From: Sphingomonas_R arantia
Lineage (GTDB): Bacteria > Pseudomonadota > Alphaproteobacteria > Sphingomonadales > Sphingomonadaceae
Direction of reading: 5' to 3'
DNA length: 64,000 nucleotides
Assembly: GCF_042682045.1 (NCBI RefSeq)
Contig: NZ_JBHUGS010000005.1
Coordinates: forward strand, 434,001-498,000
The notes under the pieces were generated by a model that did no database searches, was not told the DNA's origin, and saw only the letters and a program-made list of their open reading frames with translations. The position numbers were made by a program, and so were the translations under genes. Shown piece by piece: positions 33,120 through 40,569 of the stretch; positions within the stretch are counted from its first letter, which is position 1; each line of letters begins with the position of its first letter.

Positions 33120-34928
33120 TCAGCCTTCATCCCCCATCCGCAGCGCCGCAATAAACGCCTCCTGCGGGATCGACACATTGCCGTACTCCCGCATCCGCTT
33201 CTTGCCTTCCTTCTGCTTCTCCAGCAGCTTCTTCTTCCGGCTCGCATCGCCGCCGTAGCATTTTGCGGTCACGTCCTTGCGCAGCGCCGCAATCGTCTCG
33301 CGTGCGATCACCTTGCCGCCAATCGCCGCCTGGATCGGCACCTTGAACATGTGGCGGGGGATCAGGTCCTTCAGCCGCTCGACCATGTGGCGGCCGCGCG
33401 TTTCCGCCGCGGACCGGTGGACGATCATCGACAGCGCATCGACCGGTTCGTTGTTCACCAGCACGTTCATCTTGACGAGGTCGCCCTCGCGGTAGCCAAT
33501 CTGGTGATAGTCGAACGAGGCATAGCCGCGACTGATGCTCTTCAGCCGGTCGTAGAAGTCGAACACGACCTCGTTCAACGGCAGCTCGTACGTCAGCTGC
33601 GCGCGGCCCGAGACGTAGGTCAGGTTCTTCTGGATCCCGCGCCGGTCCTGACACAGCTTCAGAATCGACCCGAGATGCTCGTCGGGAACGTAGATCGTCG
33701 CTTCGATCCACGGCTCCTCGATCGTGTCGATCTTCATCGGATCGGGCATGTCGGCCGGGTTGTGCAGCTCGGTCATCCCCTCGCCGTGCGCCAGGTTGAT
33801 ATGGTAGACGACCGACGGCGCGGTGGTGATCAGGTCGAGGTCGTACTCGCGCGTCAGCCGCTCCTGGATGATCTCCAGATGCAGCAGCCCCAGAAACCCG
33901 CAGCGGAAGCCGAAGCCCAGCGCCGCCGACGTCTCCATCTCGAACGAGAAGGACGCATCGTTCAGCCGCAGCTTGTACAGGCTGTCGCGCAGCTTCTCGA
34001 AATCGTTCGCGTCGATCGGGAACAGCCCGCAGAACACCACCGGCTGAACCAGCTTGAAGCCCGGCAGCGCCTCCGCCGTCGGCCGTTTCGCATCGGTGAT
34101 CGTATCGCCGACCGCGGTCTGCGCCACTTCCTTGATCTGTGCGGTGATGAAGCCGATCTCGCCGGGTCCCAGGTCCGCCAGCACGTCGATCTTCGGACGG
34201 AACGCGCCGACCCGGTCGACCAGGTGGACGGTGCCCGCCTCCATGAACTTGATCTGCTGGCCCTTCTTCAGGACCCCGTCGATCACCCGGACTAGGATGA
34301 CGACGCCGAGATACGGATCGTACCAGCTGTCGACCAGCATCGCCTTCAGCGGAGCGGCGGCATCGCCCTTCGGCGGCGGGATGTGCGCGACGATCGCTTC
34401 CAGGATCTCGTCGATGCCGATCCCCGCCTTTGCCGACGCCAGCACGGCGTGCTCGGTCGACAGGCCGATCAGGTCCTCGATCTCCGCCTTCACCTTTTCG
34501 GGCTCCGCGGCGGGCAGGTCGATCTTGTTGATGACCGGGATGATCTCGTGATCATGTTCGATCGACTGGTACACATTAGCCAGCGTCTGCGCCTCGACGC
34601 CCTGCGCGGCGTCGACGACCAGCAACGCGCCCTCGCACGCCGCCAGCGACCGGCTCACCTCATAGGCGAAATCCACGTGGCCCGGCGTATCCATCAGGTT
34701 CAGGACATACGCCTTGCCGTCCTTGGCGGTGTAATCGAGCCGCACGGTCTGCGCCTTGATCGTGATCCCGCGCTCCTTCTCGATCTCCATATTGTCGAGC
34801 ACCTGCGCGGTCATCTCGCGGTCCTGCAGGCCGCCCGTGCGCTGGATCAACCGGTCGGCCAGCGTCGACTTGCCATGGTCGATATGCGCGATGATCGAAA
34901 AATTGCGGATCGAGGAAAGTGGGGTCAC
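33120..34928 (-). CDS. lepA: Elongation factor 4 (LepA), ribosome-associated GTPase
   Basis: A 602-residue translational GTPase that acts on stalled or mispaired ribosomes and in ribosome biogenesis. The GTPase motifs are AHIDHGKST (G1), DTPGHVDF (G3) and NKIDLP (G4), followed by domains II, III and V and the LepA-specific C-terminal domain (GDASRKKKLLEKQKEGKKRM). The GTG at 34928 gives the standard start (TPLSSIRNFSIIAHIDHGKS) and length of about 600; an open frame further upstream runs through a repeat and is rejected. It is followed by the family E hairpin element. Confidence 0.97.
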   Translation of the reverse strand: MTPLSSIRNFSIIAHIDHGKSTLADRLIQRTGGLQDREMTAQVLDNMEIEKERGITIKAQTVRLDYTAKDGKAYVLNLMDTPGHVDFAYEVSRSLAACEGALLVVDAAQGVEAQTLANVYQSIEHDHEIIPVINKIDLPAAEPEKVKAEIEDLIGLSTEHAVLASAKAGIGIDEILEAIVAHIPPPKGDAAAPLKAMLVDSWYDPYLGVVILVRVIDGVLKKGQQIKFMEAGTVHLVDRVGAFRPKIDVLADLGPGEIGFITAQIKEVAQTAVGDTITDAKRPTAEALPGFKLVQPVVFCGLFPIDANDFEKLRDSLYKLRLNDASFSFEMETSAALGFGFRCGFLGLLHLEIIQERLTREYDLDLITTAPSVVYHINLAHGEGMTELHNPADMPDPMKIDTIEEPWIEATIYVPDEHLGSILKLCQDRRGIQKNLTYVSGRAQLTYELPLNEVVFDFYDRLKSISRGYASFDYHQIGYREGDLVKMNVLVNNEPVDALSMIVHRSAAETRGRHMVERLKDLIPRHMFKVPIQAAIGGKVIARETIAALRKDVTAKCYGGDASRKKKLLEKQKEGKKRMREYGNVSIPQEAFIAALRMGDEG

Positions 34929-35031
34929 GCGGGGCCGATCTTGGGCGGGAGTATTGGGTTTCCGCCGCGATAGCAGGTGGGCGCGCGGGGGGCAAAGGCT
35001 TGGGGATGCGCGCGTCGCGGGGTGGGACAAG

Positions 35032-35080
35032 AAAGCCCTCTCCCCCGCGGGGAGAGGGTTGGGAGAGGGGATGTGGCTTG
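35032..35080. repeat. Palindromic repeat, family A
   Basis: CCCTCTCCCCCGCGGGGAGAGGG with TTGGGAGAGGGG and GTGGCTTGGGG, about 100 bases upstream of the lepA start. The 315-base region 34929-35243 holds only this repeat, the family E element and unassigned sequence. Confidence 0.78.
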
Positions 35081-35150
35081 GGGTAACGCCGGGCCCACAA
35101 AGAACCCCTCCCGACCATTCCCCGGCCGGAACCGAGAGAAGGAAGGAAGG

Positions 35151-35240
35151 GGTCCCGGGCAAAGCCCGTGCCGTCGGTCGGGCTAAAGCCCGCCGGCCGC
35201 GCTTCGCGCTCTCAGGGTCAGGCTAGGCCTGACCCAGTGG
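35151..35240. repeat. Three-hairpin intergenic element, family E, copy 2
   Basis: Same plan as 33026-33115: CGGGC-AAA-GCCCG; CGGGCT-AAA-GCCCG; and GGGTCAGGC-TAG-GCCTGACCC (35215-35235). Shared single-stranded bases (AAA loops, GTCGG spacer, GCCGGCC) contrast with changed but still paired stem bases. It ends four bases before the stop codon of the minus-strand gene, as copy 1 does. Confidence 0.7.
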
Positions 35241-35243
35241 CGC

Positions 35244-35771
35244 TCAGCGGCACTGAACATTGTTCCGGTCGATCCCACGGCCCACCAGCGCACCGCCACC
35301 GGCACCCAGCAGCGTCCCGAGGGTGTTCGAACCACCCGGCGCGATCAGGTTGCCGAGCACGCCGCCACCCAATGCGCCGATCAGCAGGCCGGTCGTGCCA
35401 TCGTTACGCCGGCAGTAATAGTTGCCGTTCTGCCCGCGATAGACCCGGTCATTGCTGTTCAGCCGGCGCGCCTGATACTGGTTGCCCGAACGGTAATAGC
35501 GGTCGGCGTAATAACGGCCACCCTGCGGCGGACGGTTATAGTCGTAGCGACGACCCTCGCGCCACTCTTCCTTGTTCGCCTGGCGCACGTCCTGGCGATA
35601 CTCCTTGTTCGCGCGGCGCACGTCCTTGCGGCTGTCCGCATTGCGCAGGTCCTCGCGGCGTTCCTGGCGTGCATCGCGGATATCCTCGCGATATTCCCGG
35701 CTCTGCGCCATGACGGGGATGGCGGGCACGGCGATGGCGGCCAGCGTGGCGGCGACGATGAACTTGCGCAT
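35244..35771 (-). CDS. Glycine-zipper 2TM domain exported protein
   Basis: A 175-residue protein with a clear signal peptide (MRKFIVAATLAAIAVPAIPVMAQ). The mature part has three units. Residues 25-75 are highly charged and helical with a heptad-like Arg/Asp/Glu pattern (YREDIRDARQERREDLRNAD), likely a coiled coil. Residues 75-125 are rich in Tyr, Arg and Asn. The C-terminus has a Gly-rich hydrophobic hairpin (TGLLIGALGGGVLGNLI, LGTLLGAGGGALVGRGID) typical of glycine-zipper 2TM domains, ending with a Cys. Such proteins are envelope-associated, but the role is unknown. The ATG at 35771 begins the signal peptide; GGAGAG precedes it. Confidence 0.8.
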   Translation of the reverse strand: MRKFIVAATLAAIAVPAIPVMAQSREYREDIRDARQERREDLRNADSRKDVRRANKEYRQDVRQANKEEWREGRRYDYNRPPQGGRYYADRYYRSGNQYQARRLNSNDRVYRGQNGNYYCRRNDGTTGLLIGALGGGVLGNLIAPGGSNTLGTLLGAGGGALVGRGIDRNNVQCR

Positions 35772-35885
35772 GAGGTCTCTCCTGTTTGATCTCGAATGTG
35801 ACCAGTGAACAGGTGGTGGGTGAAACGGTTGCGTGAACCGCAAACTACACGCCGTTCATCCTAGCGCCATGCGGCGCCGGATGCC

Positions 35886-36527
35886 TCAGCCGGCATGGTC
35901 CATCGTGCGGAGCAGCGGCTGGATCGACAACACCGCCTGCGTCCGGTTCAGCACGCCCAGCTTGCGGAAGATCGCGGTCAGATGCGCCTTGATCGTCGCC
36001 TCCGACACGTCGAGTTCCTGCGCGATCTGCTTGTTCAGATGCCCGCGCGCCAGCGCCAGCAACACGCGCCGCTGCGCCGAGGACAATGTCTCGAGCCGCC
36101 CGCGCGCCGCCTCGATCTCGTGCGCGGACCGCGTCGGCGGCGGGAACACCCGTTCGCCGCGCAGCATGCGTTCGACCATGTCGGCCAGCACGTCGAGCGG
36201 CTGCGTCTTGGATAGAAAGCCGCACGCGCCCAGCACGCGGGCGGCCTCGACGATCTGCGGATCGCCGAAGCCGGAGATGATCGCGATCGGCACGTCGCCG
36301 AGCAGATATTGCAGGCGGAAGAAGCCGGAATAACCGTCGCTGTCCGGCAATCGGTAGTCGAGTAGGACGAGCCGGATCCCCTTCGCATCGCGACAGGCCG
36401 CCTCCGCCGCCGCCACGCTGCTGACGATATCGACACGGTGGTCCGGATACCGGGCCGACAAAGCGAGCCGTAGCGCATCACCGATCAAAGGATGATCGTC
36501 TGCGATGATAATACGTGCTGTCGCCAC
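35886..36527 (-). CDS. LuxR/NarL-family response regulator
   Basis: A 213-residue two-component regulator. The receiver domain (about 1-120) begins ARIIIADDHPLIGDALRLAL, with the acidic pair for Mg binding, and has the phospho-acceptor Asp in LVLLDYRLPDSDG and the conserved Lys in GFLSKTQPLD. The DNA-binding HTH (about 145-205) reads ETLSSAQRRVLLALARGHLNKQIAQEL. The likely start is the GTG at 36527, directly before the receiver, with AAGGA about 12 bases upstream; an open frame extends further but lacks conserved sequence. No histidine kinase gene is adjacent; the divergent gene encodes an HPt-like protein. Confidence 0.9.
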   Translation of the reverse strand: MATARIIIADDHPLIGDALRLALSARYPDHRVDIVSSVAAAEAACRDAKGIRLVLLDYRLPDSDGYSGFFRLQYLLGDVPIAIISGFGDPQIVEAARVLGACGFLSKTQPLDVLADMVERMLRGERVFPPPTRSAHEIEAARGRLETLSSAQRRVLLALARGHLNKQIAQELDVSEATIKAHLTAIFRKLGVLNRTQAVLSIQPLLRTMDHAG

Positions 36528-36649
36528 GCGAATACGATATCCTTTATTGCCGTTCGTTACAAAACGGAATGGTAGCGCAACAATTGTAACAGTCGCGGAA
36601 ACCACGCTCGCTGTCGACTGCCAATCCTTTAGACAAAGGTCTAGAACCA

Positions 36650-37339
36650 ATGTCACTGCTGGAAAACGACGCGGGGCGTGTCGCGGGGACCACACTATTA
36701 CGGACTAACCATTCCGTCCTGCTGGCCGTCGATCCGGTAACGACCGCCGAACGTGCCGCGGCCGCCCTCACCGAGCGCGGCTGGACGGTCACGACCGTAA
36801 CCGACGCGGCAACGCTTGTCGCGCGGGTGCAGACGCAGGATTTCGCGCTTCTCCTGCTCGGCGCGCTGCCGGATATCGCGCCGGCATCGCTGGCCGCCCG
36901 GATCGCCCGCCTGCCCCCGCCGCGCGGGCTGCTCCCGATCCTCCTGCTCGGCCCCGATGCGGCGCTGCCTACGGACGCCGTCCTGCACGCCCGGATCGCC
37001 GCGACGTCGCGGTCCGGCTCGGCGCCGCCCGATCCGATCGCGCGATTGTCGCCGCTGTTCGGCGCGGTCGGCATCGCGGCGTTGATGGGCGATTTCCGCA
37101 ACAGGCTCGGCGCGTTGCTGGCGGCGACGGATCCGTGCGCGATCGGCGAGGGCGCGACCATCGGCGCGGTCGCCCATCGGATGGCGGGGCTGGGTGGTAC
37201 GCTGGACTTCCCGCTGCTCTCCAACGCGTGGCAGCAGGTGGAGCGCGACGGCCCCGCGCACCTGCCCGACGCCTGGGCCGAAACCCGGATCACACATGCC
37301 GTCCTGACGCTCCTGCTCGACCGCCGAACCGCGAGGTGA
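36650..37339 (+). CDS. Pseudo-receiver / HPt-like protein
   Basis: A 229-residue protein without an obvious family name. Residues 20-120 look like a response-regulator receiver fold (SVLLAVDPVTTAERAAAALTERG, then FALLLLGALPD), but the position of the phospho-acceptor Asp is taken by Gly71, so it is probably not phosphorylated. Residues 135-200 resemble a histidine phosphotransfer domain: AHRMAGLGGTLDFPLLSNAW has the H-x-x-x-G-x-x-G pattern of HPt active sites, with His176 as the candidate phospho-residue. It is divergent from the LuxR-type regulator at 36527, suggesting a shared signalling pathway. Domain assignments are by eye and tentative. Confidence 0.6.
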   Translation: MSLLENDAGRVAGTTLLRTNHSVLLAVDPVTTAERAAAALTERGWTVTTVTDAATLVARVQTQDFALLLLGALPDIAPASLAARIARLPPPRGLLPILLLGPDAALPTDAVLHARIAATSRSGSAPPDPIARLSPLFGAVGIAALMGDFRNRLGALLAATDPCAIGEGATIGAVAHRMAGLGGTLDFPLLSNAWQQVERDGPAHLPDAWAETRITHAVLTLLLDRRTAR

Positions 37340-37643
37340 CGCTACGGTAGCCGGGATTTTTGTACGTTCCGGTCGTGGAGACCCCGTGACGGATCGCAAT
37401 TGCCGCTCGTCCTGCGGCTTTGATATTGCCATTTTCGCCGCCCGCGCTACCCATCTCCCGACGAGCGGGTGTGATGGTCCGGGGCGTTTGCGAACGTCGC
37501 GGTTTTACGCGGCCGAACGCAGCGCCCGGACGCCTGAACGGATGATGATCGCATGACACGCAGGACAGACAGGGTAATGCCCGCCGCGCTGCGCACCATG
37601 CGGGCGTTCGCGCGCCCGCCACAACCGATATGGACCATCTGAG
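37340..37643. other. Intergenic region with no recognised gene
   Basis: About 300 bases between the HPt-like gene and the exopolysaccharide transferase. I see no repeat family member. A 29-codon open frame (37553-37642) ends two bases before the next gene but has no good ribosome site, so I do not call it. The promoter of the transferase is presumably here. Confidence 0.4.
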
Positions 37644-39044
37644 ATGGGACATCAGTCCACCGGATCGCCGTCGAACGTCGAATGGGGCGGCTATCTCCGG
37701 CCGCTGATGCCGCGCCGCAAGGAAAGGCTGCGCGTGCAGTTGCTGATCGGCATGATCGGGTTCGATCTCGGCGCGATCCTGATCGGGTTCGTGCTCGCCA
37801 ACCTGCTGCGCTTCGACGCGCCGTTCGAACCGCAGGGCTTCTACCTGATGAAGATCGTGGTGCCGATCTTCCTGGCGATCGCGGTCAACAACGGCGCCTA
37901 CTCGCTCGATGCGCTGGTCCAGCGCCGCTACGGCATCGGCCGGGCGCTCAGCGCGTTTATGATCGCGATCGCGGCGGTCGCGGTGCTCGTCTTCTACCTG
38001 CGCGTCGCAGCCAGCTATTCGCGTGTCGGGTTCAGCATCGGCATCACGCTGTCGATGGCGACGCTCATCGCCGGGCGGCTGCTCTACGATCGGCTCGCGC
38101 GCCGCGTCTACGGCGCCTCGCCGCTCAGCATCGTGCTGATCAACGACGGCGCCGATGCGGCGGCCGAACCCGGCGTCCTGCTGGTCGATGCCGCCGCGGC
38201 CGGCCTGGTCCCCGACGCCCGCGATCCGCTGATGCTCGACCGGCTCGGCCGCTTCCTCGAAAATGCCGATCGCGTCGTGGTGGCCTGTGCCGAGGATCGC
38301 CGGCTGGCCTGGGCGATGGCGCTGAAGGGTGCCAATATCCTGGGCGAGATCATCGATCCGGAGATCGCCCGGGTGGGTGCGCTCGGCACCGGCTATTATG
38401 CGGGCGCGGGGACTTTGGTGGTGTCCGCCGGCGCGCTCAGCCTGCCGAACCGCGTGCTCAAACGCGTGCTCGACCTGTCGCTGGCGGTGTTCGGCATGAT
38501 CGCGATCACCCCCGTGCTCGTTGCCACCGCGATCGCGATCAAGCTGGACGATGGCGGCCCCGTACTGTTCGTCCAGCAACGGCTCGGCCGCGGCAACCGG
38601 CTGTTCAACATGTACAAGTTCCGCAGCATGAAGACCGCGCAGCTCGACCATTCCGGCTCCCGCTCCGCCACGCGCGACGACGATCGCATCACCCGCGTCG
38701 GCCGAATCATCCGCAGCACGAGCATCGACGAACTGCCGCAGCTGCTCAACATCCTGAAAGGCGACATGAGCTTCGTCGGCCCGCGCCCGCACGCGCTCGG
38801 CTCGCTCGCCGGCGACCAGCTGTTCTGGGAAGTCGATCAGCGCTACTGGCACCGCCACGCCAGCAAGCCCGGCCTCACCGGCCTCGCCCAGGTCCGCGGT
38901 TTCCGCGGCGCCACGCTCGAACGGATCGACCTCGTCAACCGGCTCCAGGCCGATCTGGAGTATCTCAACGGCTGGACGCTCGCCCGCGACATCCGCATCC
39001 TGGCCGCCACGCTCAAGGTCCTGGTCCACCGCAACGCGTTTTGA
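37644..39044 (+). CDS. Polyprenyl glycosyl-1-phosphate transferase (sphingan/EPS initiation)
   Basis: A 466-residue inner-membrane enzyme that starts exopolysaccharide repeat units by moving a sugar-1-phosphate, usually glucose, to undecaprenyl phosphate. The N-terminal half has four hydrophobic spans (about 30-160) and a degenerate CoA-binding-like domain. The C-terminal half is the bacterial sugar transferase domain: KRVLDLSLAVFGMIAITPVL (fifth hydrophobic segment), GPVLFVQQRLGRGNRLFNMYKFRSM, TSIDELPQLLNILKGDMSFVGPRP and GLTGLAQVRGFRG. Length and architecture match the SpsB/GelB type of Sphingomonas gellan-like polymers, but no other polysaccharide genes are adjacent, so it may be a stand-alone initiating enzyme. 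Confidence 0.87.
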   Translation: MGHQSTGSPSNVEWGGYLRPLMPRRKERLRVQLLIGMIGFDLGAILIGFVLANLLRFDAPFEPQGFYLMKIVVPIFLAIAVNNGAYSLDALVQRRYGIGRALSAFMIAIAAVAVLVFYLRVAASYSRVGFSIGITLSMATLIAGRLLYDRLARRVYGASPLSIVLINDGADAAAEPGVLLVDAAAAGLVPDARDPLMLDRLGRFLENADRVVVACAEDRRLAWAMALKGANILGEIIDPEIARVGALGTGYYAGAGTLVVSAGALSLPNRVLKRVLDLSLAVFGMIAITPVLVATAIAIKLDDGGPVLFVQQRLGRGNRLFNMYKFRSMKTAQLDHSGSRSATRDDDRITRVGRIIRSTSIDELPQLLNILKGDMSFVGPRPHALGSLAGDQLFWEVDQRYWHRHASKPGLTGLAQVRGFRGATLERIDLVNRLQADLEYLNGWTLARDIRILAATLKVLVHRNAF

Positions 39045-39100
39045 GGGCGCCAGACTGCTATTAGGCCTGGCCCCGAAGCCTACCCAGTCCCCCACACCAC

Positions 39101-39162
39101 CCGTTTGGTTCGAGCCTGTCGAGAACTCATCGCCGAGTTCTCGACACGCTCGAACCAAACGG
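39101..39162. repeat. Long inverted repeat, family B (GGTTCGAGCCTGTCGAGAA type)
   Basis: Arms of 27 bases (CCGTTTGGTTCGAGC... and ...GCTCGAACCAAACGG) around a short centre, between two convergent genes. Related copies are at 56917, 62568 and 63842. Base changes in one arm are usually matched in the other. Confidence 0.82.
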
Positions 39163-39195
39163 AACTGAGGTTCGGATCAGCCGCGCATCAGCCCC

Positions 39196-40569
39196 TCAAG
39201 CCGCCATCAGCGCAGCCGCGAACCGGTCGCGCCACCACAGCACGTCCTCCTGCTCGATATTGTCCATCAGCGCGCGCCACCGCTCGATCCGCTCGGCTTT
39301 CGGCATCGCCAGCGCCATCGAGATCGCGTCGGCCATCTCCTCCGCGCTGTACGGATTGATCAGCACCGCCTGGGTCAGTTGTTCCGCGGCCCCCGCGAAG
39401 CGCGACAGAATCAGCACGCCCGGGTCCTCCGGGTCCTGCGCGGCGACATATTCCTTCGCCACCAGGTTCATCCCGTCGCGCAGCGGGGTGACCAGCCCGA
39501 TCTTCGCGGCGCGGTAGATGCCGGCCAGCACGTCGCGCGGATAGCCCTGGTTCACATAGCGGATCGGCACCCAGTCGGTATCGGCGAACGCCCCGTTGAT
39601 CCGCCCGGACATCGCGTCCAGCGTGCTGCGGATCTTGCGGTAGCTCTCGACGCTCGCCCGGCTCGGCGGTGCGATCTGCAGCAGGAACACTTCTTTCCGC
39701 TGGTCGGGATGCTCTTCCAGGAACCGCTCGTAGCCGAGGAACCGCTCCTCCAGCCCCTTGGAATAATCCAGCCGGTCGACGCCCACGATCATGTCGCGCC
39801 CGTCGGCACTGTCGCGCATACGGCGATACGCCAGCCGCGCGTTCACGCCGCGCGATGCCTCGACGAACTCGGTCGTGTCGATCCCGATCGGGCACGCGAT
39901 CGCGGTCACCGTCCGGTCGCCCAGCGTCAGCACGCCCCCCTCGCCCAGCGTCGCGCCCAGTTCCTTCGTCGCGAAATCCTGGAAGCTCTCCAGCCATTCG
40001 CGCGTGTGGAACCCGACGACGTCGTATGCGAACAGCGTCGTCGCCAGTTCGGCGGCATGCGGCAACGTCGACAGCAACCGGCGCGGCGGCCACGGGATGT
40101 GCAGGAAGAACCCCATCCGGTTCGTCACCCCCCGCTTGCGCAATTCCTGGCCCAGCGGGATCATGTGATAATCCTGGATCCAGACGGCGTCTCCCTCGCC
40201 GATCAGCGGCCGGACGCTGTCCGCGAACCGCTCGTTCGTGCGCTGATACCCGTCGGCGAACCCGCGCTCATATTCCGCCAGGTCGATCCGGTAATGGAAC
40301 AGCGGCCACAACGTCCGGTTGGCGTAACCGTCATAATATTCCTCGATATCCTGGTCCTCCAGGTCGATCGTGGCCGTCGTGACGCCGAACCCCTCGGTAT
40401 AGTTGATCTCGCCGGTATACTCGTCGGTCCGCTCGCCCGACCAGCCGAACCACACCCCGCCATGTTCCAGCAAAGCGGCCTGCAACGCGACCGCCAGGCC
40501 ACCCTGCGCGCCAGAATGCGACCCGGTCGGGGCCGCAACGCGGTTCGAAATGACGACCAGCCGGCTCAT
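39196..40569 (-). CDS. otsA: Alpha,alpha-trehalose-phosphate synthase
   Basis: A 457-residue GT20 glycosyltransferase that makes trehalose 6-phosphate from UDP-glucose and glucose 6-phosphate. The N-terminal SRLVVISNRVAAPTG and later VWIQDYHMIPLGQELRKRG, FFLHIPWPPRRLL, VGVDRLDYSKGLEERFLGYER and TPLRDGMNLVAKEYVA are the family's substrate-contact segments. The ATG at 40569 overlaps the GH15 stop (40566) by four bases. It is the last gene of the otsB-GH15-otsA operon. Trehalose protects against osmotic, desiccation and heat stress. Confidence 0.97.
   Translation of the reverse strand: MSRLVVISNRVAAPTGSHSGAQGGLAVALQAALLEHGGVWFGWSGERTDEYTGEINYTEGFGVTTATIDLEDQDIEEYYDGYANRTLWPLFHYRIDLAEYERGFADGYQRTNERFADSVRPLIGEGDAVWIQDYHMIPLGQELRKRGVTNRMGFFLHIPWPPRRLLSTLPHAAELATTLFAYDVVGFHTREWLESFQDFATKELGATLGEGGVLTLGDRTVTAIACPIGIDTTEFVEASRGVNARLAYRRMRDSADGRDMIVGVDRLDYSKGLEERFLGYERFLEEHPDQRKEVFLLQIAPPSRASVESYRKIRSTLDAMSGRINGAFADTDWVPIRYVNQGYPRDVLAGIYRAAKIGLVTPLRDGMNLVAKEYVAAQDPEDPGVLILSRFAGAAEQLTQAVLINPYSAEEMADAISMALAMPKAERIERWRALMDNIEQEDVLWWRDRFAAALMAA

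Noticed and set aside
37553..37642. A 29-residue open frame ending two bases before the exopolysaccharide transferase
   Set aside because: No ribosome site, Arg-rich composition like random GC-rich frames, and no family resemblance.
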